Positions 21,901 to 33,900 of a stretch of DNA of 64,000 nucleotides are shown here, one piece after another; position 1 is the first letter of the stretch, and the number at the start of each line of letters is the position of its first letter. The stretch lies in contig CH002331.1 in the NCBI GenBank assembly GCA_000149265.1, positions 242,994 through 306,993 of the forward strand, read 5' to 3'. The DNA comes from Ciona savignyi. Lineage: Eukaryota; Chordata; Ascidiacea; Phlebobranchia; Cionidae. A program made the position numbers and the translations under genes. Below the pieces are notes generated by a model. It did not search any database. It was not told where the DNA came from and saw only the letters and a program-made list of their open reading frames with translations.

Positions 21901-24900
21901 AATATATAACAGATTTGTATTACAAAAATTAAAATTATTTTTTATTGTGATTTGAATGCTAGTGAAAAAACGAGAATTGTTTAGAAATTAAATTAGTATT
22001 TTCTTTAAAACTTGTACGAAAGAAAAAAAAATCTTAATGACAACTCCGATGGGATATATAAAACGTTCATGTTTTATTCCTGATGTGAAAACGCAAGGCT
22101 CGCTCATTACATGCTTTAATTTTTCTCGGGGCCACTGTCGCGTTACTGTAGCTATTGCAGTTTGCTGACCTATACGAATACAACTGAGCTGTTGATATAT
22201 CTTTATTTGGTAAAATAAAAAATGCAGTTGCCTAATTAGGAAGGTGTCAACTGACGAAGCGTATGTATAACCCTAAGGTTGTTAATTGCACTAAAATATG
22301 TTTTTTAGTTTTAATTTTTCTTGTTTTTTTTAAATACAGCATACACATTCGACGATCTGATATTGTGAGTGACATGCTGTCCGAGTTTGGAAGACCAGGG
22401 ATATTCAAAAAACAAGTGGTTTTTGTTCTAATCAACCATTCGTCTAAAGAGGAAAAAGGCTTTTTTTACTTATTTCTTGCAATTCTTTCCTGTTCCTTAC
22501 TCCTATCCTATTCTTTACTCATTGACGTTCACTGCATTGAAGTTGGAGATATAACACTATACATCTGATCGCAGAGTGACGAATCTGTCATATAAGTTTA
22601 GATTATGAATCGAACTAATTGTCGAGAAAATAAATTGACTCTCCTAAATATATGCTTGTTGAACACCAAGATGTGGTCCTCTGGCACCTCGCAATGCTAG
22701 CCGCTTGTGCGCAAGAGGCCGACTTACCTTGTTATCTGAAGATCGTATTCAAGATATTGCTACAGGATAATTTGGTGTCCTTGTTTAAATCTCGGTAAAA
22801 TTCTAGTACTCCGTTTCTTAAATTGAACACGTTAGGATAGTATAGACTGCTTGTCCCCGTAAGTGGAAAACTTTGTTGAGTTATCACAGGCGATGTCCGC
22901 TCAGTGCCTTGCACAAGGAGGTTAGCTTGGTGGGTTAATGCGTTGCCTTTCAGTCAAATGGGTATTGGATCGAAACAGGTCGCTCGGTAGTCGGCCGTTT
23001 CCTTGTGTAAGGCACAGTAGTTGCGGACATCGCATAACTCAGTGAAAATAAAGGGTTAAATAAAAACAGCAGCAACGTCTGCATGTATAAGCCATCCCAA
23101 TAGCTCTGGTACCACGACGGTGGGCGCGAGGTAATCTGTCGATTGTCGGTGTGATAACTCTCCAGAGTTTTCCCATTCACGGAGATAAAAATGAATATCC
23201 CATCCTATGTGGGTACGTAGTCCCGCCCGATGGTCTAGCGGTTAAGTGCGTCGCCTTTCAATCGAAAGGTTGCAGGTGCGAAACTGGTCGCTAGCTAGTC
23301 GGTTGTGTCTTTGGGCAAGGCACTTTACGGACATTGCCTGAACCCAGCGAATTAATGGGTTCCGCCAAATTAAAGGAACGTGTCTATCATATACAACACA
23401 CTGCAATAGCTCCGGTAACCCGACGATGGGCGCGAGGTGATCTGACGATTGCCCGTGTGATAACCCCCTTGGTTTTCCCATTCACGGGGATAAACATGAA
23501 TATCCTATCCTATCCTACGTCATCAGTTGTTGGATCATATAACATCAAACATGAATAGCCTTAGGTATGCGTGGCGATTTCGTTGTGGTTTGTTTATAGC
23601 CTACTTGGTTAGTTCAAACACATAGATTTGTGGGAATCCCACACGTATTTATAATTGTCTCGCTGTGTATTTTTAATTATGGGTCCCATTTGGGAAAATG
23701 CGACACATATTGTTTTTGTCTGAAAATTTGTGGTGAAATCTTCGTAAATCTAACACGATTGTTCTTTTTTTAACTACACATTTATGCTTTCAAAAACAAA
23801 AACTACATATATACTCAGTGTATAAAATACAAAATGTGGTTAGGGACCCTCTAGTATGAATACACCATGTGTTTTAGAAATAGTGGTGGTTAAACAAGTG
23901 ATTGACACTCTCTAGTTTTTAATTCGTTATGTCATGTGTCTATATTTTGTGCATGGGAAACAGCGAATAGTTTTCTTTTTTTTAGTTTAGTCGATGAATT
24001 GTTTCCTGCGAGGTATGTTTAACGCGTGTCAATCATTGTGTACAAATATGTATTTCCTGTTATAATTGTAACATTTTAATTATAACAATTTCATCCAGAG
24101 AGTATTCGGCGGAGTCCCGCTTGGCTAAGCCGCTTTCTCAACTTTACCCCTACGTAAGCTATTCCCTGTGTAGGCCTACAGTGCTTTTACTGGCTGCACG
24201 CTGCGTATTTGCCCAATAGAATACTTAGCCCCTGTTTATCCCTTCTCTTACCCTTGTTAAAACCCATTAAAGTTAGAGCGTTGCTACAGATTCTTATGTT
24301 CCGAGATTTAGGCTGTCTACCTTGGCTATATGTCTACCTATCCCCAAGGGTTAAGTAAACAACTTCCAGACTTCGAGTGTTATAGTTATACATTTAATTG
24401 TCAAAGACGTACAGATAACACACGATTAATTTAATATAGTTCGATCACGTACAGGTCGCGTTTACGAATATTCAATTAGAAATCAGATTCCGTTAGTGTC
24501 AGCAAAACACGTGCTGGTAAGATGTCATTTAATCACACCTGACCAAAGTCAGCTTGTATCATGCCACTCTTCCGAAGATCCCGTGTAACAACAACTTCCG
24601 GATCAGTGTGATCCGGATCAACGACCTATATTATTACTTTAAAAGCAACTGATGACGTACCCACACAGGATGGGATATTCATTTTTTATCGTCGTGAATG
24701 GGAAAACGCGTGAGGCGTGAGAGTTATCACACAGGCAATCGTCAGATTACCTCGCGAATACGCAAGTGGGCGTTATCACTCGGGCAATCGCCAAATTACC
24801 TCGCACCCCCGTCGAAGTACCTAAGCTATTGCAGTGTGTTGTATAAACTTAAATCGTTCCTTCGATTTTAATAGAACCCATTAATCCACTGGGTCCAGGC

Positions 24901-27900
24901 GATGCCCGCTAAGTGCCTTACCCATGAACACAACCGACTAGCGTGCGACCAATTTCGATTCTATAACCTTTCAGCTGAAATACGACGCACTAACCCACCA
25001 AGCTATTCGGACTGGAATACCATGTTAAATCTTTCCTAAGAGTTTTAAACCTTTTGGGCATCTCCTTTCGATCTAAACGCGCGTCACAAACTATGCCGGT
25101 CAGCCATTTTAGTTTTAGAGGATTATGGGGAATTTCCTTTAAAAAAATTAAAAAAATAATTTAAAAACGAACAAAACCATATTGTGTTTCCCTTTATTCC
25201 AAAAGGGACCCATAACTACGAAACCTGAACGATAGAGTTTTAGCTGTTGTGATAGATCATCTTTGTTTCTTATGTAAGTATTTTAATCAGGGAGTCAAAT
25301 CGGTTATTTTTACGGATTTAGTTTTGGTTCGGGTTTTTGCGGTNNNNNNNNNNNNNNNNNNNNNNNNNNNNNNNNNNNNNNNNNNNNNNNNNNNNNNNNN
25401 NNNNNNNNNNNNNNNNNNNNNNNNNNNNNNNNNNNNNNNNNNNCCTGTTCTAAAAACCCTTCTCACTTCCTGTGCGTGTCAACGGGCTATAATCCCCATG
25501 CCATACGTTTTGCAAGCTGATGTTTTGTGTATAAAGTTTTTGCATTAATTATTATCAGAAACGCGTTCTGAAATGTAGACAAGCACTGCCTGCTTGAAGA
25601 TGATATCTTCAAGCATGTATAATGAACCAGTTTAACTGTACGAATTGTATTGTATCAGATTGCAATATATCAATAAAGAAGTTTTTTATGGAGTCCGGAT
25701 TGCCATCTATTTTAGTCATGGCTGAGGTATGTTAGTTGGGGCAACCTCATGCCAGAATTAGTTCAAGCACGAGGCGCAAATCCAAACCTGACCATAAGAA
25801 AAATAAGGAGGACCCCCACAGACCCATAACTACGAAACCTGAACGATAGAGTTTTAGTTGTTGTGATAGATCATCTTTGTTTCTTATGTAAGTATTTTAA
25901 TCAGGGAGTCAAATCGGTTATTTTTACGGATTTAGTTTTGGTTCGGGTTTTTGCGGTTTAAAATAATGAGGTTCGGGTTTTGTTCCGGTTCGGGACAGAA
26001 CCCGAACCTCATTATTTTAACGCGCTTTGAACCGGTTTAGGAGTTTAGTTAAACGGATAGGACATGCAACGCAAATCCACTTTTAACTAAATCCACATAC
26101 AAAATTAAAGTTATACTACCAGTATTTAATTATAATTTTGGAATTGGCAGTTAAATATAGGTTCAGGCTCGTTTTAGGTTCATGCGACCATCCATTAAGC
26201 GGTTCAACTCGTGTTCGGGTTTACCACAATTTACACTGAGCGGTTCGGGTTTAGTTCCGGCTCGACTTCCTGATTTAAATAGCATATGCGTTAAAAAAAA
26301 AATTGGATAACACAATTGTAAACTTGTTCCAAAAATGTAACTTTATATATATCTCGTAAGCTTTTTTAAAGAACTCACACTACATCAAATTATCAATATA
26401 TTCGCTTTGGGTTAAAATAAATCGGCTTAGATATACATAGATCGACGATTTGTTGTAGTATAAGTATGTCTAAATGGAAATTAGTAGATGGTTGCTTAAA
26501 ACACTTGTAAATTTGTTTCCAAAAAATTAACCCAATATGTCTTTCCGGCCGGTTGGTCTAGCGGTTAAGTGCGTCGCCTTTCAATCGAAAGGTTGCAGGT
26601 GCGAAACTGGTTGCTAGCTAGTCGGTTGTCTCATTTGGCAAGGCACTTTACGGACATTGCCTGAAACCCGCGGATTAATGAGTTCTACCAAATTAAAGGA
26701 ACGTGTCTATCATATACAACACAATGCAATAGCTCCGGTAACCCGACGGTGGGCGCGAGGTGAGACTATTACCCGTGTAATAACCTCCTTGGTCTTCCCA
26801 TTCATGGGGATAAACATGAATATCCTATCCAATACGAGGATTAAGGTGGTTTATGTTTTGTTTTTACCCGTCGTCGCCTATTTAATAACTCTCATGCGTT
26901 TTCCCAGCCATGGGAATAAAACATAAATATCCGATCCTCATCGCACGCAACACAATGCAATAGCGTCTGCAACTGGACCATGGTTTCCCCACCCGCCAAG
27001 ATATAAATGACGCACCCATTCAAGTTTTGTGTGCTACTGCACTGTAAAACGTTTTATTTTTTAAAAAGAGTTGTTGCATCCGATAGTTCATATTTTAATG
27101 TGTATTATAATATGCATAGAGATTGTTCTACGACGGAAAAACAACATCGCCAAACGTTAGCGTATGACGTGTATTTTACTGTACAATCCGATTTTTATTG
27201 TCCTTCTGTGACATGTTTACCAATACATACAGCACTTTTTTACCGGAATTACTCGATACCGTTATAAATGCCCTAAAGGAAGTTTTTGGCGCGACGTAAG
27301 TGTGCCCTAAATAACTGCTATAAAGTAAAAAAACAGAACTAACAAACCAGAACAGAAACTATGACTGCATAACGTGCTGTTTTGAGATGATGAATAAACC
27401 CTTTGCTGAAACAAAGAAAATAGTAAGAAGCAACGTTTCTGTGGTTTTAAATACGAGTTTTAAAGCCAAGCTTGCTCACAGCGTGGCTCGCCGATATAGC
27501 ATCAACCCAACTGCTACAAACCGACGTTTCAATATTTTCATTTTTTATTGAAAATTATTTGTTGCGTATAGCTTGCAATAGTTTCACTACACAATAAAAA
27601 GCATGAAATTAAATATCAAAAGGAGCTGTTCAGCCTAAAGTGTTATGGTTGTTCAACAAATTTTAAAACCAATTGAAACAATCCAATCCCAAACATATCC
27701 AAATCATTACTGAGTGGATCTAATTCAGTTTGCAATGCTGCTAATGCTGTGAATGATATTGGACATGGTGTGACAGGAACAGTGACATTGCTGATATCAG
27801 CCAATCCACTTTGAACAGATTAATTGCTTTCTAAAGACTCATTAGTTTTCAGGTCAAATATATCTCGTATAGCAGTAAGAGATGAATTGCATTTCGGTAA

Positions 27901-30900
27901 GAGCTCTGCAATAAAAATTTGAAGGGGAGTCTTGGATGATTCTGTGCGAAGTCCATGGTATTCCATTGATTTACAAAATTTTCTAGATCACGATTTAGTC
28001 GGGATAAAAATATATAATGAAGAATCCATAAATGAATTTCATTGCACACGTCCAGCACGTGAATGTGCTCAAAAAACCTGTAATTTCAAAAAATCGATTT
28101 TAATGCAAATAAGATCTGCACCTTATTGACAAACAAAATACTGGTGAAGGACGGATAAAGTAAACATTTACGGTAAGTTGACTTAAATAAGTTATTGTCG
28201 TCATCCATTAACTATGACTGTAATAAACACGTCTGGCTTGCTTTGGTCTTAAGTTTTCTGTGTGGTATCAGTGACTAAAAAATGCTCGTACCTCTCTATC
28301 CCACTTTTATTAGGTGACTAAAACTTTTGGTCTATATCGGGTAACAAATTATAGCGATGAAACGAGTTAAAAAAGGATGAAAATGTGAAACGAGATGGAA
28401 ACAAGGTGGTGAGTTGTAAACAAGATTTCTAAATTTAGGGCTCTATACAGGAAAATAAGAAACTGATCAATAAACCTGGTCTGTTTCTTACTGGTTTCTT
28501 AGCACTTTACCTGAAGATGTCATGATGGAGATTCACAACACCATTCCATTGGTCCAGCCAGAAGCGCTCAATACGCTGGTTATGGACACTTTTGCCTCTG
28601 ATGCAACTACCTCTGCCAGAACCTCGATAGAGTTCCATAAATGAATTGATGTCACTGTTTTCGCCTCCATGATCAACACGAACACGGGATGGAACCCCAT
28701 AACTTACAACTCCGGAAGTAAAACTATTCCATCATGTATTACTATCCTCCACCTAAAAGTTCAAAAAAATATTATAATATTTATATTTCACACAAATTTA
28801 CTCTAACCTTTTATTTTAAACATGTAAAAAATGGACTAAGAATAGCTCAAATATGACTAAATTATATATTGTAAAATGGTCAGGGATAATTATATTTTAT
28901 GACCTTGAATAAGAAAACACAGCTCAGTTATCATGCCTACCACCGGGTTTTACCAATGCTTTTTACAGTGTTGTATGTTTGGATCAACAGATTAACCCAC
29001 TGGGTTTAGACTATGTCCACTAAGTGCATTGCCCAAGTTATATGGAATAGAGGTGCCCAAGTTTAACAAAACAATCAACAAATTGCAGGGCAGAAGGTTT
29101 TATGATAGGCTTAGACAAGTTTAAGGGCCACAAGCGAGAGGACATGTTAAATCAATTGTCTCATGATGAAGTAGTAACTGAAAATCAATGCTGATATATA
29201 GTTCAGACTTTACCTGATTAATTTATGGTTTCCATCGACATGCCACAAAGAATTTGGTCCCGCTACATTGTATTCCCTCCTTTTAATTGACTTGCACATG
29301 GAGCGTAGTGCAACTCCATCAGGATCAACCCTTAACATCGACTCTCGGACGCGACTTCTTTGTATGTTAATATTTTGGGACTTCAATTGTGCCTTCACAG
29401 CATTGGGCCCAATTAGCTGATTGCAGCGAGTCGTACTTTTTACAGTTTCATCCAATTGAGAATCTGTCAATTTGCTGAAATTCTCTGTGACTTTTATTCC
29501 AAATTCTCTGAATAAATGATTGAGGATAAATTTAATAAACAAATTATGTGCTACACATAGGCGCCGACTTTGCTAAAAAACTGGGGGGGGAGGTATTTTC
29601 CAAAATTGTTTTGGCTTAAACACATTTGGATTTTTATCATGATTATTAGTGACCATGCTGTGATAATGCCTTTTGCCTTTTAATTTTTTTTAAGATGCAG
29701 TTTCCAGATGCAGTTTCATTATTCTTGTATTTACCCGATTTAAAATATACCGGTAACACACTGTAAGAAGAGCTAAGGAATTTTAGTCCACGATTGCCTG
29801 TGTGATAACTCTACCACGTTTTCTGATTCACGGCGATAAAATATGAAAAGCCTATAACCGGTTTAGGGTTAAAGCAGGGCTCCCAATCAGCAAAAAGTTG
29901 TTGATTGAAAACCAACTCTTGGCTAGTTGGTTGTGTTTTTGGGCAAAACGCTTAATAAACGTTGCCTGAACCCAGTGGATTAATGCGATGAATGAAACTT
30001 TATACATCCTTTACTCTGTAACTTACCTTAATCTTCTTCGAATTGTTGACAGTGAAACATTAAATATATTGGCAACTTCTGTGCCCGAAAAACCAGCGAA
30101 CTCAATTAAAAAAACTAGCTGTTCCCTAGTAATGTTGTATTTTGGTGGTCCCACGCGCCCCAGCAACTGCCTTATACCCTGTAGAGAACGTAACATAAAA
30201 CATTTTTGGCCATTGGTACAAACCAAAATTAAAATTTCTTTGACTGCATTGATTAGCTTGTCATTTTGTTTGTTGGGCTAAAGTACATGCAATTATGTTA
30301 AAGTAAGCATGTCATACTTACATGCTAAGCAAAGCTTCGTAATGCAATAAAAACACACTGCAATATACAGAAAAACGTGATTACATTGGAACTTGTGAGA
30401 ATCCCACACGTTTATAATTTTTGGTTAGTCTTCCCTTAGACTAGCTGCTCTCTCATATCTTTACCTATATACCTACTTAAGCTATGCCCTGTGTACAGCG
30501 CTCTTCCTTGCTGCACTTTGCGTAAATACCTAATAAAATACCTCACCTATGCTACCCCTTGTTTTTCCCGGCTCAAAAACCGTCTAAACGCAGAGCGCTG
30601 CTACAAACTTTCCCCTCTACCAAGCTACCAGCTATTTATTCCAATGTGGCAAACTTGGTTAGAATTTCAGCCTATGTTCTGAAACCACTTAGCCCGCCCA
30701 GTAAAGCAGTTTGGCGATGGAGGGAACTAGAGAATTATGACACTGATGGCAAGTTGAAAGGTTACCAGCGCGCTGGTAAATTGAGTGCGCGCATCTAAAT
30801 TAACAGCGCGCTGATTTTACTGAATTGTGACACTGATGGCCAACGACGGTCGATGTTTTTGTCAGCAAGTTAAGTGCGCGCTGGTAATTTATGAACGCGT

Positions 30901-33900
30901 ACTTAATTTGTGAACGCGTTGACAATTTTACCGCATGATGGCGTAAAGAGACGAATTGTGACACCTTTGGCGGGGTGAAAGGTTATGAGCGCGCTGCTAA
31001 ATTGAGTGCGCGCTGCTAAATTAGGTGCGCGCACTTAAATTAGCAGCGCGCTGATTTTACTGAATTATGACATCGATGGCCAACCATAAGATATGGAAAA
31101 ATGAAGTCTTTTGTGGGCCGGATTATTACATTAATATTAGTTAATATCTTAATTAAATAGTATATTACAGTCCACATTACATGGTATGGTTAGATACAGT
31201 CCAAATTACAATGCATGGTTAGATACAGTCTGCGGGCCGATCCAAATCTCTTCACGTGCCAGACCCACCCCGCGGGCCGTATGTTGCCCATGCCTGGTCT
31301 GGTGTGTCATGCTTAAGTTGTAAGGTTGTCGGATTAATATTCTGCGACCAAGGCACTTGGCATTAGTGCGGCGGAATGATTAATGCGACCGATAAAATTT
31401 ATCTCAGGAAATAAAAACAATGACAAATCCTTTTGTCGAATTGTTTAATATGCCAAAGTAACGATTTGATGATGCTGATATTGCTAAATTCTTATTTTCT
31501 TTAGGATAACTTATCTCGTGCTTACCTGAACACCCACAGATTTAATGACATCTTTGATACGATCAGTGATGAAAATGTTTCCGTCCTTATCAAAGTATCC
31601 CATGTCGCCAGTCTTCAACCAACCTTCATCGTCGAACAAACTCTTTGTCGCTTCGGGATTTTTAAAATAATCCTTTGCCACCTGTAAATGAAATTAAGTG
31701 GGAAACTAGAGTGTCAACCACGTGTTTAACCACAACTATTTGTAAAACACATGTTGTATGCCATATATTCATGCTACAGGGTCCCTAACCACATTTTGTA
31801 TTTTATACACTGTGTATGTAGTTTTTGTTTTTGCAAGCATAAACTCATGGGTCCCATAGTTATCAAACCAAACTTCTTCTCCGTGTGTAGGTAAACAAGA
31901 ACAATCGTTTTAGATTTACAAAGATTTCATCACAAATGTTTTAAATTAAAACTTTTTTTAAGTGCTGTATTGAAATGAAGCTAATTTCCTTAAACAGTTC
32001 GATTTAGTTTTTCATGGCTTCGGGGAATTCCCCATGAGCTTGGTAAATAAGTTTCTGTTTTTACATATGTGTGTCATGTTAACTATCAATTCTTAAAGTT
32101 TTAATCCGATTTGACGAATCCTTGTTGGAGATGTCAGTGCAATGTGGCATGCTTGTCACAATCATGAGTCCGAAACATATCTTCGTTTTTAAGGGAGTTA
32201 CCTTAAGTAAATGTTTTCTTTCTTTTAAGTGACACAGGGTTGCTAACGATCTAGCATTTCACAAAATCTTATCAAAATTAGAGCAGCCGGTTAAACGTTA
32301 TTTTCCGAAAAGCTATTTTTTTTAGAAAAATAACCGATTTGGATTTTAACATCTCTGGGGAATTCCCCTAGATTTATTACCAACAATTTTGCTCCTGCGT
32401 ATCTAGACCATGTTGTCTAACAAATAACAAAGCTTTATTTCTATTTTATTATTCCTTTTGGTAGATGTCGGGGCGTCATGCCATGCCTGTCACAATCACG
32501 ATTTGAGAACAAAATCTTATTTTTTAGGGTATTTCCCTAGATATTTTTTATATTTTTCTAATTGTTAAATAAGTAGGTAATGCACTTACATTCCACCAAA
32601 TCTTATTCAAATTGGAACAGCCGTTTAAGCGCTATGCCACAAAAAGCTAAATTTTTCCTAAAAAATACCGTTTTGGACCCATAACAAGCTGTGTTAATCT
32701 TAAATATGGTCCAGTGTTACACACTTTTATATAGTTTTCCGGTTTTATGTGTAAAAATATGTCACAAAAGCGGAAAGGTAAGCATACTTATTTTTATACT
32801 TAAAAATATAAAAAAATTGGGATCGCTAATTCACTGGGAATTGTGAGGATCATTTTTACACGTGTTTTAATTCCGTCCCGGATCGGCGAGTTAAACTTGA
32901 GAAATCCCTTAAAAAGAAACAGCCGAGTTAACTGAAAATACATTTCGCCAGATACGCTACGTTTGAGATTACAGCCGTGCTGAATGATAATTGTAGGCCT
33001 AGAGTTTTATTTCAATACAACGATTTATGTTAAAATAAAACTATAACTATTATTTTACCATATAAAATACCCTACTTTAAACATGGCCAAATAAACAGAT
33101 AAGAAAGGTTACATTTCTTATGCCACTGGCCCTTTAACCATGATTTCGCCTGTTTCATTTGCTTTCAGCTTTTCTCTTGTTTCTACGCTGACAACCTTTA
33201 TGACAATTGTTTATAGTTTTTATAGCGGGCAAAGTTTCGAACCCATGATGGGGTCATAACCAATAGGCTACTAATTTTGTATAGAAATCCTTTTTGCATA
33301 AGCACAAAGCGCAATACCATACACACAGGGTTGTAGACTCAAAACGGGTCACTAGCTAGTCAGTTGTGTTATAGGGTAAGACGTTTAACCCAGTAAAATA
33401 AGAGGTTTTACTACATGTGATAGACCACTCTCGCACTTGTGTTTTTTAATTTACATGATACAATATATAATTTTCTATAATAGGGCTTTTTTGAAACGCT
33501 GTTGGCCGGGTCCCAACTATCTAACAGTAAGCTATAGACACCACTACCCTAATTAAATTATTTTTGGCAGAATGGTAGTGGAACCCTCTTTGTACAGTTA
33601 TAAAGTAATTGATTTTCAGATTTCCATTGGTAAAATCTCCTAGATTTGTTTGGAGCTACGTACATTAGGCTTCAGATAATGTTTAGCTTGTGTTGGTCTT
33701 TGTTGGTCTTTTGGTCTTTTTATTGTAAAGTAAAAGCTAAGAAACGACCAATCTTATATATTCGGCAATATGAATATTTGATTTAATATGTTTCATACAT
33801 ACGCTTCCACAACGGCTACAGTGCGGCATAAAATTTAGGATATAACCTTTAGATTAGTATTCGGAATCAGATAACCAACAGAACCAGACTTGGACAGAAT

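Larger units (their letters stand above)
16597..31088. mobile_element. 14.5-kb DNA transposon with long inverted ends and 6-bp TSD (IS3EU-like)
   Basis: The outermost bases are TATGGTTGGCCATCGATG at the left and the exact reverse complement at the right. The element is flanked by AGATAT at 16591-16596 and at 31089-31094. The inverted ends hold arrays of AGCGCGCT-containing subrepeats (16597-17070 and 30720-31088), probable transposase binding arrays. Inside are integrase-like transposase exons on both strands, HECT-like exons, and nested SINEs, a hAT remnant and a tandem-monomer relic. TAT...ATA ends with a 6-bp duplication and an rve-type transposase fit the IS3EU superfamily as I remember it. 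A Maverick would also have 6-bp duplications, but no polymerase B or capsid genes are seen. Confidence 0.75.
16559..31296. mobile_element. hAT-type MITE interrupted by a 14.5-kb transposon
   Basis: The left part (16559-16596) and right part (31089-31296) join into one copy of the roughly 190-bp MITE also found at 43942 and 45191 (GTGGGAAACTTCTCTAGTC, GGGCCAG, GTGGGCCGGATTATT, TTGCCC ends). The outer flanks are GTCTGAAG (16551-16558) and GTCTGGTG (31297-31304), an 8-bp target duplication with 6 of 8 matches. It therefore landed in the acyl-CoA synthetase intron first and later received the large element. Confidence 0.75.

Noticed and set aside
23242..23481. Recurring 79-89 codon frames such as [21 protein letters not shown] or [19 protein letters not shown]
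   Set aside because: They are translations of the SINE and appear wherever a well preserved copy lies.
16597..31088. Maverick/Polinton
   Set aside because: Size and 6-bp duplication fit, but there is no polymerase B, packaging ATPase, protease or capsid gene, and the integrase belongs to a different, intron-rich family.
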